Shown: positions 1 to 8,249 of the stretch, piece by piece | Position numbering within the stretch: position 1 is the stretch's first letter | Layout: each line of letters begins with the position of its first letter | Assembly: GCF_003020115.1 (NCBI RefSeq) | Contig: NZ_PYFX01000013.1 | Location: forward strand, 81,814 to 145,813 | Direction: 5' to 3' | From: Bradyrhizobium sp. MOS002 | Lineage (GTDB): Bacteria; Pseudomonadota; Alphaproteobacteria; Rhizobiales; Xanthobacteraceae | DNA: 64,000 bases | Notes under the pieces: generated by a model | Told to the model about the DNA's origin: nothing | The model's input: the letters and a program-made list of their open reading frames with translations, nothing else | The model's database searches: none | Translations under genes and position numbers: made by a program

Positions 1-28
1 CGCCCCACACTCCTCCCTGGGGTTATGG

Positions 29-68
29 GTCCCGGCCCCCCGTGCGCAATTGCGCACCAGGCCGGGAC
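29..68. repeat. Extended intergenic palindrome
   Basis: The outer arms (29-37 and 60-68) are exact reverse complements. Inside them lies a perfect 16-base palindrome at 42-57 centred on AATT. This is a strong hairpin in either strand, just past the 3' end of the acetyltransferase gene, so it may be a terminator or one of the palindromic repeats scattered through Bradyrhizobium intergenic DNA. There is no U-run, so the repeat reading is as likely. Confidence 0.6.
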
Positions 69-95
69 GACGGCGGTGCGTGGCGCCGCCTCCGC

Positions 96-689
96 CTACC
101 TCACCCTCCTCGCACTGCTCCAGCTCTTCAGCGACGCCCACACGCTGCGTGACAGGCGGAAGCAGTCGACGGGCGTGGACGAGCCCAGCGCCAGGAAACG
201 GTGCAGCTGGACGCCGCTCCACTGGAAGCCGCACTTCTCCAGCACGTTGCGCGAGGCCGGGTTGGTGACGCGCGCGCCTGCATAGAGATGATCCTCCTCG
301 AACTCCTCGAAGAAAAAGTCGATCGCGCCGCGCGCGGCCTCGGTGGCAAAGCCCCGGCCCCAATGCTCGACGCCGAGCCAATAGCCGAGCTCGGCATTGT
401 CGGGCGTCGAGCAGTCGATGCCGACCATGCCGACGGGCCCGCTGTCATGCTCGATCAGGAACGCGGTCTCGCTGCCGGGCGTGGCGGTGGCGCGGACGAA
501 GGCGACGGCGTCGTCCTGCGAATAGGGATGCGGGAGGCGCCTTGTATTGTCGGCGACGCGACGGTCGTTGGCGAGGAGGGCGATGGTCCTGACGTCGGCG
601 AGGGTCGGCCGCCGCAATGTCAGCCGCTCGGTGGCGACGACGCTGGGTCTCGCCTCCCGCAAGGTCACGCTCGAAAAATCCTGCAACAT
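96..689 (-). CDS. GNAT family N-acetyltransferase (RimJ/RimL type)
   Basis: The 197-residue protein is a probable acetyl-CoA-dependent N-acetyltransferase. It has the RimJ/RimL-like opening TERLTLRRPTLAD, the acetyl-CoA loop region LGVEHWGRGFATEAARGAI and the late strand-helix NPASRNVLEKCGF. The start at 689 (MLQDFSS) is preferred because the 13 residues upstream in frame do not look like family sequence. The substrate cannot be told from sequence: relatives modify ribosomal proteins, antibiotics or small molecules. It lies downstream of rpmA on the same strand, separated by a terminator-like hairpin, so it may be transcribed independently. Confidence 0.85.
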   Translation of the reverse strand: MLQDFSSVTLREARPSVVATERLTLRRPTLADVRTIALLANDRRVADNTRRLPHPYSQDDAVAFVRATATPGSETAFLIEHDSGPVGMVGIDCSTPDNAELGYWLGVEHWGRGFATEAARGAIDFFFEEFEEDHLYAGARVTNPASRNVLEKCGFQWSGVQLHRFLALGSSTPVDCFRLSRSVWASLKSWSSARRVR

Positions 690-735
690 GTCCGGCTCCG
701 TCGAAGTCACTAAGTGAAAAGTGAGCACGCAAACG

Positions 736-763
736 AAAGGGGAGGCCGGTTTCCCGCCTCCCC
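736..763 (-). terminator. Terminator-like hairpin after rpmA
   Basis: Eight-base arms GGGGAGGC (739-746) and GCCTCCCC (756-763) form a perfect GC-rich stem. On the minus strand the stem is followed by a short run of T, the layout of an intrinsic terminator for the rplU-rpmA unit. Confidence 0.6.
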
Positions 764-843
764 TGGAGCCTTCGATCTCTGTGATCTCAAGGACTCCGCC
801 GGTTCGGTCTGGGACCCGGCGGACTCCAAATTTGATCCACCGT

Positions 844-1113
844 CTATTCAGCCGCCTCTGCGAGCGGGAGCACCGAGATGAAGGTGCGGCCGTTGGCTTT
901 GGCCTGGAACGTTACGCGGCCCTCGACCTTGGCGAACAAGGTGTGGTCCGTGCCCATGCCGACATTAAGGCCGGGATGCCAAGTGGTGCCGCGCTGACGC
1001 GCAATGATGTTGCCGGGAATCACGACTTCCCCGCCGAACGCCTTGATCCCGAGGCGCTTGCCCTTGGAATCGCGACCGTTGCGCGATGAACCGCCTGCTT
1101 TTTTGTGAGCCAT
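844..1113 (-). CDS. rpmA: 50S ribosomal protein L27
   Basis: The 89-residue protein begins MAHKKAGGSSRNGRDSK, the hallmark L27 amino terminus that reaches toward the peptidyl-transferase centre of the 50S subunit. GIKAFGGEVVIPGNIIARQR and GTKWHPG-like GTTWHPG follow. The length is normal for the family. It is the second gene of the conserved rplU-rpmA pair, 97 bases behind rplU on the same strand. Confidence 0.98.
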   Translation of the reverse strand: MAHKKAGGSSRNGRDSKGKRLGIKAFGGEVVIPGNIIARQRGTTWHPGLNVGMGTDHTLFAKVEGRVTFQAKANGRTFISVLPLAEAAE

Positions 1114-1210
1114 GGCTCGTCTCCGAAATTCTACGTATGTCTAGATCAATTCCTTGACGGAATCATTTCACAATTTCTCACGCATCACTTCGTGATGGCG
1201 CGTGATCAAA

Positions 1211-1603
1211 TTATGCGGCGGCCTCTTCGGTCGTGGTCTCTGGCTTGACGACCTTTTCCCGCTTCGGACGCGGCCCCTTGGTGGGCTTGGCGCCGTCCGT
1301 CAGGATCTCCGAGATGCGCAGCACCGTGATCTCGTCGCGATAGCCGCGCTTGCGGCGTGAGTTCTTGCGGCGGCGCTTCTTGAAAGCGATGACCTTGGGA
1401 CCGCGCTTGTGGTCGAGCACCTCGACCGCGACGGAGGCGCCGGCGACCGTGGGCAGACCCAGGATCGGCGTGTCGCCGCCGACCAGGAGAACTTCATTGA
1501 GCTGCACGATCGAGCCGACGTCGCCTTCGATCTTGCCTACTTCCAGGACATCATCCGGAACGACGCGGTACTGCCGGCCGCCGGTTTTGATGACTGCGAA
1601 CAT
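1211..1603 (-). CDS. rplU: 50S ribosomal protein L21
   Basis: The 130-residue protein starts MFAVIKTGGRQYRV, diagnostic of L21, which binds 23S rRNA in the large subunit. The conserved basic stretch KKRRRKNSRRKRGYRDEIT lies near residues 75-95. The lysine- and proline-rich tail ending TTEEAAA is longer than in E. coli, as is common in alphaproteobacteria. It leads the rplU-rpmA operon. Confidence 0.98.
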   Translation of the reverse strand: MFAVIKTGGRQYRVVPDDVLEVGKIEGDVGSIVQLNEVLLVGGDTPILGLPTVAGASVAVEVLDHKRGPKVIAFKKRRRKNSRRKRGYRDEITVLRISEILTDGAKPTKGPRPKREKVVKPETTTEEAAA

Positions 1604-1627
1604 CGTTGTTTTCCTTCGTGTTCATTC

Positions 1628-1656
1628 CCGGCCTCGCGACATATTGTCGGGGCCGG
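1628..1656 (-). promoter_or_regulatory. rplU: Hairpin in the rplU leader
   Basis: CCGGCC (1628-1633) and GGCCGG (1651-1656) form the outer stem and CGAC/GTCG the inner one, with a short AT-rich loop. On the minus strand the hairpin lies about 25 bases before the rplU start, inside the probable mRNA leader. It could be an autoregulatory r-protein site or chance GC-rich structure. No known L21 leader motif was matched. Confidence 0.35.
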
Positions 1657-1934
1657 CTTTTTGTCAGTCGTTATGGGTTTATGCGAGTTTTGTGCGGGCG
1701 GGAGTTATCCCTTTGAAAACCCACGCAAAAACAAGCGGCGCGAGAAACGCCCCGCGCCGGTTGCGGGATTTATAGCCGCTGACCGCCGGGAGTCAAGGAA
1801 AAGCCGGCGAAAACGGCCCGGATTTGAAGCATTTGGGCCCGATCCGGCCCGCAGACGAATCTCTGCCCGCGCTGCAACCAACGGGTTCCGCTGCCGTTGT
1901 CCCGGCGAAATCAGGACACGGGCAAGGGGTTACC

Positions 1935-3080
1935 ATGGCGACAGACGAGCTGGTCAAGACGACGACGGGCATTGCCCATCACGGCGCGGGGCGGCTGCCG
2001 TCGGTGGATATCGACAGCTTCAACATCGAGATGAAGGACGAGGACGGCTTCATCGGCGACCGCGCCAGCAAGGGCGCGTTCCGGGAGATCCTCGAGCGCT
2101 GGCGCAAGCCGCTGCGCAAGTCCGGCGAGGACCCGTTCGGCAAGGAGCCGTCGGACGAGATCAGCAAGAAGACCCTGGACGCCATCCTGGTCGGCGACGA
2201 CACCGAGGCCTGGGCGGTGGTGCATAGCGCCATCGAGGACTTCGCCCAGGAGCTCGCTTACGTCACCCGCCGCTTCCTCAAGTCCAAGGCCTGGGCCAAG
2301 ACCGAGCGCATCGTGGTCGGCGGCGGTTTTCGCGATTCCCGGCTCGGCGAGCTCGCGATCGCGCGCACCGAGATCATCCTCATCGCCGAGGATTTCAAGA
2401 TCGACATGGTGCCGATCCGCCATCATCCCGACGAAGCCGGCCTGATCGGCGCGCTGCATCTGGCGCCGTCATGGATCTTCGAAGCCCATGACAGCATCCT
2501 CGCGGTCGACATCGGCGGCACCAACATCCGCTGCGGCCTGGTGGAGACCAGCTGGAAAAAGGCGAAAGACCTGTCGAAAGCCAAGGTCGTGAAGTCCGAG
2601 CTGTGGCGTCATGCCGACGACGAGCCGACGCGCGAAGGCGCGGTGAAGCGGCTCACGAAGATGCTGAAGGGGCTGATCACCGAGGCCGAGAAAGAAGGCT
2701 ACAAGCTGGCGCCATTCATCGGCATCGCCTGTCCCGGCGTGATCAACGCGGACGGCTCCATCGAGAAAGGCGCGCAGAACCTGCCGGGCAATTGGGAGAG
2801 CAGCAAGTTCAACCTGCCGGCGAGCCTGCTTGAGGGCATTCCGCAGATCGGCGAGCACGACACCGCGATCCTGATGCACAATGACGGCGTGGTTCAGGGC
2901 CTCTCCGAGGTGCCGTTCATGCAGGACGTCGATCGCTGGGGCGTGCTCACCATCGGCACCGGGCTCGGCAATGCCCGCTTCACCAACCGCCGCAAGGACA
3001 ACGGCAAAGACAAGGATAACGGCAAAGACCGGGACTCTACGGAAAATGGGAAGAAAAAAGCCAAGTCCGACAAGGAGTAA
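1935..3080 (+). CDS. ROK-like sugar kinase with permuted motif order
   Basis: The 381-residue protein has the ROK/hexokinase phosphate-1 motif AVDIGGTN at residues 190-197. It also has the PG/NLPG segment (ACPGVINADG, QNLPGNW, 265-286), the catalytic-Asp region MHNDGVVQGLSE (314-325) and the GTGLG phosphate-2 motif (341-345). Oddly, the element normally found at the ROK carboxyl end, IVVGGG plus DEAGLIGALHLAP, sits upstream at residues 126-178. After GTGLG only a low-complexity Lys/Asp/Gly tail follows. The motif order is that of a circular permutation. The start at 1935 (MATDELV) is chosen because the 37 upstream in-frame residues look noncoding. Phosphorylation of a sugar is likely; the substrate is unknown. 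Confidence 0.8.
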   Translation: MATDELVKTTTGIAHHGAGRLPSVDIDSFNIEMKDEDGFIGDRASKGAFREILERWRKPLRKSGEDPFGKEPSDEISKKTLDAILVGDDTEAWAVVHSAIEDFAQELAYVTRRFLKSKAWAKTERIVVGGGFRDSRLGELAIARTEIILIAEDFKIDMVPIRHHPDEAGLIGALHLAPSWIFEAHDSILAVDIGGTNIRCGLVETSWKKAKDLSKAKVVKSELWRHADDEPTREGAVKRLTKMLKGLITEAEKEGYKLAPFIGIACPGVINADGSIEKGAQNLPGNWESSKFNLPASLLEGIPQIGEHDTAILMHNDGVVQGLSEVPFMQDVDRWGVLTIGTGLGNARFTNRRKDNGKDKDNGKDRDSTENGKKKAKSDKE

Positions 3081-3530
3081 CCTTGACTGGTTAGGTTAAG
3101 GACCGGATTGCGTTGCGGTGCACGTGCCGCACGCTACGGTCGGAACCGTCGCCTCACCTGGCCGGCGAAGCCGCCCTTCCCAGCCAGTATTTCAATGAGC
3201 GGCACGGGACCGCCAGTGTTTACCGCGTCTGGCGGTCCCACCCTTTTTTCAGCGCATAATGACGAGACGGGCTCGCGCCTCGATAAAGGTGCGTTCCCTC
3301 CCCCGCGCTTGTCTCGCCGAAGCCCGCCTTCGGGCGAAGGCGGATGTGAGGGAGGGCCAGGGAGGGGGGTAGCCCAGGAAAAGGTGCCGGTTGTTGATTA
3401 CGCGGCGAGAAACAGAGCGGAAGCGGTGAAACGGGCAGCGGATTTTCCCCTTTCGCGCCTTGTCTGGCCCGCCATCCTCGCCTATTAACGCCCGAACCAC
3501 AGGGGCCCAGCTCCTTACTTGGCGCCTTCA
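3081..3530. other. Intergenic region, no gene seen
   Basis: The 450 bases between the kinase gene and tRNA-Ser hold no reading frame with family-like sequence. A GC-rich inverted repeat around AAGCCCGCCTTCGGGCGAAGGCGG (about 3320-3345) is a likely hairpin. The promoter of the tRNA gene must lie here but no convincing -35/-10 pair was identified. Confidence 0.6.
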
Positions 3531-3620
3531 GGAGAGGTGGCAGAGTGGTCGAATGCACCGCACTCGAAATGCGGCATAGGTGCAAGCCTATCGGGGGTTC
3601 GAATCCCTCCCTCTCCGCCA
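3531..3620 (+). tRNA. tRNA-Ser (anticodon CGA)
   Basis: The 90-base gene folds as a class II tRNA. The acceptor arms GGAGAGG and CCTCTCC are followed by G and an encoded CCA. The anticodon stem CCGCA/TGCGG closes the seven-base loop CTCGAAA, giving anticodon CGA for UCG serine codons. It has a long variable arm and a T loop TTCGAAT. All stems pair without mismatches in the acceptor. Confidence 0.97.
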
Positions 3621-4484
3621 TAATAAAACGGCTTCGAGAAAGCCCCGTAAAACCAGGTCTTACTGCACGCCAGAGATATCTGGTGTAGCCCCAAGGTGTA
3701 GCCCCTTAGGGTAGGCTGAATTTGCCATGGCCGCCTGCCGAAAGCAACGCGTCTGGAGGAAGCTCGGACGCGACTCGATATCAAAGCTGCCACGATCGGC
3801 CCGCACCGGCATTCCAGCGATTGGATCGGAAGGGGCTTTTTAAGATCACCACCGAGGAAGAGGCGGAGGCGATCGCGCGCGGCTTCAGGAAACTGACGTT
3901 GGCGTTCGGGGCCTCGACCAATGGCGTCTCGAGGTTCACTTTGACGAGCTTTGAACGGTCTGACGCGAGTAGGTCGGCGGCTTGTAACAAATGCGACCAC
4001 GGCTGCCTCCGAGCTTGCCGCTTAAACGCATGCAAGACCCGTGGGCGACCTGCCGAGTGGCCGTCTATCTCGACGCCACGTCGAAGACCATCCACGACGA
4101 CACGGATGTCTGGCGACGCAGGGCTCTAATGGCGCGACACGGCAAGGATGGTCTGGATCAGCTCGTCTTTTGGATTTTCCGTTGGGCTCGCGCGATGGGC
4201 ACAAGTTCTCCGGCGAAATGTTCGAAGTAGGGATCGACGATGTCCTCCTCGAAGCCATGCGAATTGATCGTCGAACTACCAAGGCGACGAGCGTTTCATT
4301 TCGGCTTTAGCAGGAGAGCGGATGTCCTTCTTCCTCGAACGGTGACTATTCCGAATCACCTCATGACGGCGCAAGCAGCTGCGCTCACGTTGACCCCTCT
4401 GGCAAAACACTGGCAGGATGCTAGGTAGGGTCTCGGTGCGAATGCATCCGCCGTGGTCGCCATCAGTTCCAGTGAGTTAAACCG
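3621..4484. other. Degenerate DNA downstream of tRNA-Ser
   Basis: No intact gene is visible. Several overlapping short frames exist in both strands but none has family-like composition. Sequence directly behind the tRNA (3621-3730, with TGTAGCCCC repeated) resembles the leader that often precedes tyrosine integrase genes inserted at tRNAs in Bradyrhizobium. This suggests, as inference only, that the segment is the scar of an integrated element whose integrase has decayed. Confidence 0.4.
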
Positions 4485-4838
4485 ATGAAGCCTGAGAAGG
4501 ATGGCATCAACCTCACAGCCAAGCGGACCGGAACGGGGTGTGTGGAATGCTCGGCCGCGGGCGGGTGGTGGTTTCATCTTCGCAGATGCGTCGAATACGG
4601 TAACATCGGCTGCTGTGATACGTCGCCGAACCAACACGCATCGAAGCACAACGCGGCGACAGGTCACCCGATCATCACGAGCTTCGAGCCGAGCGAACGA
4701 TGGTTTTACGATTATCGCACCGGAGAGAGTTTCCCCGGCCCCAAGCTTAAACGCTCGCACTCGCATCCGCTTGATCAGCCTGTCCCCGGGCCGGCCGGAG
4801 CGGTGCCCCCAGACTGGCAAGCGTTTTTGCATGAATAG
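4485..4838 (+). CDS. UBP-type zinc-finger protein with altered ligands
   Basis: The 117-residue protein matches the bacterial stand-alone UBP-type zinc finger. GCVEC at residues 18-22, GGWWFHLRRC (26-35), GCCDTSPNQHASKH (42-55), GHPIITSFEP (60-69) and the tail motif WFYDYRTGE are typical. In eukaryotes this domain binds the ubiquitin carboxyl end; the bacterial role is unknown. The usual second CxxC, normally followed by GH, reads CVEYGN here (35-40), so one Cys and one His are replaced by Tyr and Asn. That may weaken zinc binding or mark early decay. It stands alone between degenerate DNA and the enoyl-CoA hydratase gene. Confidence 0.75.
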   Translation: MKPEKDGINLTAKRTGTGCVECSAAGGWWFHLRRCVEYGNIGCCDTSPNQHASKHNAATGHPIITSFEPSERWFYDYRTGESFPGPKLKRSHSHPLDQPVPGPAGAVPPDWQAFLHE

Positions 4839-5034
4839 GTGGCCGCTTTTGGCTCGGGGCTGATTCCGAGCGCGTTGCTCAGATGTGCGGCCTCTCACCT
4901 TGGGACGAACTTCATATCGGCCTCTGCTCTTGCTGCGGCGGGCGGGGTGATCTGCGTTTGCGGCCGATGACATCGCTTTCGATCTCGGGCAAGACCTCTC
5001 GCAAAGGCAAAAGCCTGGCGATCGGGAGGACCTC

Positions 5035-5871
5035 ATGAGCTACCAGCACATCATCGTCGACGAGCCGCGTCCGCGCGTCCGGCGCATCACGTTGAACAGG
5101 CCGCAGAAGCGCAACGCGCTGAACAATCGCCTGCGCAGCGAAATCTTCGAGGTGCTCGAACAGGCCGATCGCGACGGCGATGTCTCGATAACGATCCTGC
5201 GCGGCGCAGGGCCCTGCTTCTCCGCGGGCTACGATCTCTCCGCTGACAATCGCGTCGACCAGCCCTATCACTCGGCCTCAGGTCCGGGCCAGTGGTCGCG
5301 CCACGTGGTTGAAGGCTGGTTTAGGATCTGGGATCTTGCCAAGCCCGTGATCGCACAGGTGCACGGCTACTGCCTTGCGGGTGGCACCGAGCTCGCCACC
5401 GCTTGCGACGTCGTCTACGTCGCCGACGATGCGCAGATAGGCTATCCGCCTGTACGTCTGATGAGCCCGCCCGACATGCAATATCATCCCTGGCTGGTCG
5501 GCATGCGCCGCGCCATGGAACTGATGCTGACGGGCGATGCGATGTCCGGCCGCGAAGCTGCCGATTGGGGTTACGCGACGCGATCCTTCCCGCTTGCCGA
5601 GCTCGACGAGAAGACGCTCGATTTCGCCGAGCGCGTCGCCAAGGTCCCGGTCGAGCTGCAGCAGCTCAACAAGCGCAGCGTCCATCGCGCCATGGAAATC
5701 ATGGGCGCCCGCGCTGCCATTCGCGCCGGCACCGAGATCCAGGCGCTGGCCTTCACCACTGAGGCGAGCAAGGCCTACATGGGCAGTTTTCGTCGCGACG
5801 GCAGTAGCGTAAAAGATCTCCTTGACCAACGCGATACGACGTTCGGGGATTACCGGACGAAGAAGGAGTAG
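5035..5871 (+). CDS. Enoyl-CoA hydratase/isomerase family protein
   Basis: The 278-residue crotonase-fold protein has ITLNRPQKRNALN at residues 17-29, the oxyanion-hole segment GPCFSAGYDLS (about 61-71) and HGYCLAGGTELATACD (about 106-121). The start ATG at 5035 follows a GGGAGGA ribosome site. Family members hydrate or isomerise acyl-CoA intermediates of fatty-acid, amino-acid or aromatic degradation. The following Liv importer and CoA-ligase-like gene fit a degradative role, but 359 bases separate them. The exact substrate is not predictable. Confidence 0.9.
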   Translation: MSYQHIIVDEPRPRVRRITLNRPQKRNALNNRLRSEIFEVLEQADRDGDVSITILRGAGPCFSAGYDLSADNRVDQPYHSASGPGQWSRHVVEGWFRIWDLAKPVIAQVHGYCLAGGTELATACDVVYVADDAQIGYPPVRLMSPPDMQYHPWLVGMRRAMELMLTGDAMSGREAADWGYATRSFPLAELDEKTLDFAERVAKVPVELQQLNKRSVHRAMEIMGARAAIRAGTEIQALAFTTEASKAYMGSFRRDGSSVKDLLDQRDTTFGDYRTKKE

Positions 5872-5900
5872 GGCGAGGGGTTGCCAGATGCGGTCCGAAG

Positions 5901-6020
5901 GATGGGTAGAGCGCTTGCGAAATCCATCATTGCGCCTCGTAGACGAAGGGTAGTGGGTTTCGCTTCCGCCTTTGCTCTTCGAGCTACGGCGAACAAGCCG
6001 CTCTGCCCATCCTATAGGCT
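5901..6020. repeat. Bradyrhizobium-type intergenic palindromic repeat, copy 1
   Basis: The block opens with GGATGGGTAGAGCG and closes with CTCTGCCCATCCTA, imperfect inverse complements. Internal TTGCGAAATCC and GGTTTCGCTTCC also mirror each other. A second copy lies at 12724-12808. Its placement between genes and its internal symmetry mark it as a dispersed palindromic element. The rest of the 5872-6230 gap shows no gene. Confidence 0.65.
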
Positions 6021-6230
6021 ACGCGCTCATCATAGCGCCTAGACACATTTCCGCTGCGCGCGCTTTAGCCGTATGGGACGAGTCTTGTGGCAAGGCGCTG
6101 CACGAGCCGATTGAGCGCGCCATCTCGTCTCATTCGGTGGTCGCGCCGTCGAATTACTTAGCTGCTTGACTAATAACATCGACCGTCCTCATATCGAAAA
6201 AAATCAGGCGCAACGCGCCATGGGACGGAA

Positions 6231-7103
6231 ATGCTAGATTTCACGCAGCAATTGATTAGCGGCGTCGCGTTGGGGTGCGTCTATGGGCTGATCGCCCTTG
6301 GATTCGTCCTGATCTACAAGGCGACCGAAGTGGTGAATTTTGCGCAGGGCGAGATCATGATGCTCGGCGCCTTCATGTCGGTCACTTTCGTCACGACGCT
6401 CGGGCTGAATTACTGGTTGTCGTTTCTGCTGTGCGTGATCGCCATGGCGATCCTGGGCGCGATTATGGAACGGCTCGTGCTTCGTCCCATCCTCGGCTAT
6501 CCGCAATTCTCGATCGTGATGGCGACGATTGGACTTGGGCTCGTGATCCGGGCGCTCGTCGGCATCATCTGGGGCACGGACGATCTGCGGATCGAGACGC
6601 CTTTCACCGACGGCGTGTTCACGATCGGCAAGCTCGTCATCGCCTGGGACGCGCTCTCCATCATCATTGCGACGGTGCTGCTCTGCGCCGCGCTCTACGC
6701 CTTCTTCCGCTATACGCGGATCGGCATCGCGATGCAGGCGACGTCGCAGAACATGCTCGCGGCCTATTACATGGGCATTCCGGTCAAGCGGATGTTCTCG
6801 CTGATCTGGAGCCTCTCCGCCATGGTCGCGTGCGCCGCCGGGATCCTGCTGGCGCCTATCACGCTGATCCACGCGAATCTCGGTTTTCTTGGCATCAAGG
6901 CATTCCCCGCGGCCGTGCTCGGAGGCTTCGGCTCGATTCCCGGGGCGGTCGCCGGCGGCATCACCATCGGCATCGTCGAATCGCTGTCCGGCTTCTATCT
7001 GCCGGAGGGATTCAAAGACGTTGCGGCCTATGTCGTCCTGCTCGCGGTGCTGCTGTGGAAGCCGCAGGGCCTGTTCGGCCTCAACGCCGCCAAGAAGGTG
7101 TAA
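6231..7103 (+). CDS. livH: Branched-chain amino acid ABC transporter permease LivH
   Basis: The 290-residue polytopic inner-membrane permease begins MLDFTQQLISGVALGCVYGL and contains VNFAQGEIMMLGAF, the characteristic LivH signature. IGIAMQATSQN and FPAAVLGGFGSIPGA, the latter the EAA-like loop that contacts the ATPases, follow. Length is normal. It opens the five-gene importer cassette livHMGF, ligase-like gene and livK. Only 3 bases separate it from livM. Rhizobial Liv clusters of this kind often import aromatic or other organic acids rather than amino acids. Confidence 0.95.
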   Translation: MLDFTQQLISGVALGCVYGLIALGFVLIYKATEVVNFAQGEIMMLGAFMSVTFVTTLGLNYWLSFLLCVIAMAILGAIMERLVLRPILGYPQFSIVMATIGLGLVIRALVGIIWGTDDLRIETPFTDGVFTIGKLVIAWDALSIIIATVLLCAALYAFFRYTRIGIAMQATSQNMLAAYYMGIPVKRMFSLIWSLSAMVACAAGILLAPITLIHANLGFLGIKAFPAAVLGGFGSIPGAVAGGITIGIVESLSGFYLPEGFKDVAAYVVLLAVLLWKPQGLFGLNAAKKV

Positions 7104-7106
7104 GGC

Positions 7107-8249
7107 ATGGCGCACCATGTCCGCACCGGTTACGGCGACAGCGATCCGCTGTTCCTTTCGAAGGCCGCAGTGTTCTGGTACGCTGTTCTGCTCGCAGGGC
7201 TGATTGCCGCGCCCTACGTGATCGAACCCTATTATCTCAGCCAGCTCGTGTTCATCATGATCTACGCCATCGTCGGCGTGGCGCTGAATATTCTGTCAGG
7301 GCAGGCCGGGCAGGTCTCGATCGGTCACGCCGCCTTTCTCGCGATCGGCGCCTATTTCACCGCAGTTGCGCAGAAGCACGGCGTTCCGCTGGTGCTCTAT
7401 CTCCCGCTCGCCGGTGTTTTCACGGGGATCGCGGGCTATCTGGTCGGGCTGCCCGCGCTTCGCTTGCACGGAATCTATCTCGCCATTGCCACGCTGGCCT
7501 TTGCCTTCATCGTCGAGGAGATCATTGCGCGATGGGAAAGCGTCACCCATGGCAACGAAGGCCTGATGTTGCCTCCACCGTCCCTGTTCGGCTGGAAGCT
7601 CGGCACGGAAGGCTTCTACTACCTCTGTCTGCTGGTCACCGTGCTGGTGATCCTCGCCGCCATCAACATCATCCGGTCCTCGACCGGACGCTCCTTCATG
7701 GCGATCCGGGATTCCGAGACCGCCGCGCGCAGCATGGGCATCGACACCGCCAGCTACAAGACCACCGCCTTCGCGCTGTCGGCTGGCATCACGGGGATCG
7801 CGGGGGCTCTCTATGCGCACAAGATGTCGTTCATCTCGCCGGAGATGTTCAGCCTGGCCGTCTCGATCGATTTCGTCATGATCATCATCATCGGCGGGCT
7901 GGTGAGCCTCCGGGGCGCGGTGTTCGGCGCGATCTTCATGATCATGGCCGATCCGTTGCTGATCATCCTCAAGGACAAGGTTCCGGTGTGGACCGACGCC
8001 ATGATGCACGGACTGTTCCTGCCTGACACCGTGACCCAGGCCGTTCAGGCCGGCGTCCTGCGCGTGGTCAACGCCCCCGGCCTGAAGTCGCTGATCTTCG
8101 GCATCATCATCATCGTCTTCATCATCTATGAGCCGATGGGCCTCGACGGCCGCTGGCAGCGCGTGAAGGCCTATTTCAAGCAGTTTCCGCTGGCGCGCCA
8201 ACGCAGCGCGCGCCCACCCCGCATGTTCCTGAAATCCGAGCGCCGATGA
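7107..8249 (+). CDS. livM: Branched-chain amino acid ABC transporter permease LivM
   Basis: The 380-residue membrane permease has the LivM signature LSGQAGQVSIGHAAF near residues 65-80. It also has LRLHGIYLAIATLAF, SFMAIRDSETAARSMGID and GLVSLRGAVFGA. It partners LivH to form the transmembrane channel. The coding end overlaps livG by the ATGA tetranucleotide, showing translational coupling. The basic tail of about 40 residues after the last helix is typical of the longer rhizobial LivM proteins. Confidence 0.95.
   Translation: MAHHVRTGYGDSDPLFLSKAAVFWYAVLLAGLIAAPYVIEPYYLSQLVFIMIYAIVGVALNILSGQAGQVSIGHAAFLAIGAYFTAVAQKHGVPLVLYLPLAGVFTGIAGYLVGLPALRLHGIYLAIATLAFAFIVEEIIARWESVTHGNEGLMLPPPSLFGWKLGTEGFYYLCLLVTVLVILAAINIIRSSTGRSFMAIRDSETAARSMGIDTASYKTTAFALSAGITGIAGALYAHKMSFISPEMFSLAVSIDFVMIIIIGGLVSLRGAVFGAIFMIMADPLLIILKDKVPVWTDAMMHGLFLPDTVTQAVQAGVLRVVNAPGLKSLIFGIIIIVFIIYEPMGLDGRWQRVKAYFKQFPLARQRSARPPRMFLKSERR

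Noticed and set aside
3220..3621. Minus-strand frame starting MAEREGFEPPIGLHLC
   Set aside because: Also a reverse-strand reading of tRNA-Ser; sequences of this type are common annotation errors.
3515..4000. Minus-strand frame of 161 codons containing GGEGGIRTPDRLAPMPHF
   Set aside because: This peptide is the well-known false translation of the reverse strand of tRNA-Ser genes; the frame overlaps the tRNA at 3531-3620.
6275..8026. 583-codon plus-strand frame across livH and livM
   Set aside because: His/Arg-rich out-of-register shadow of two clear permease genes.
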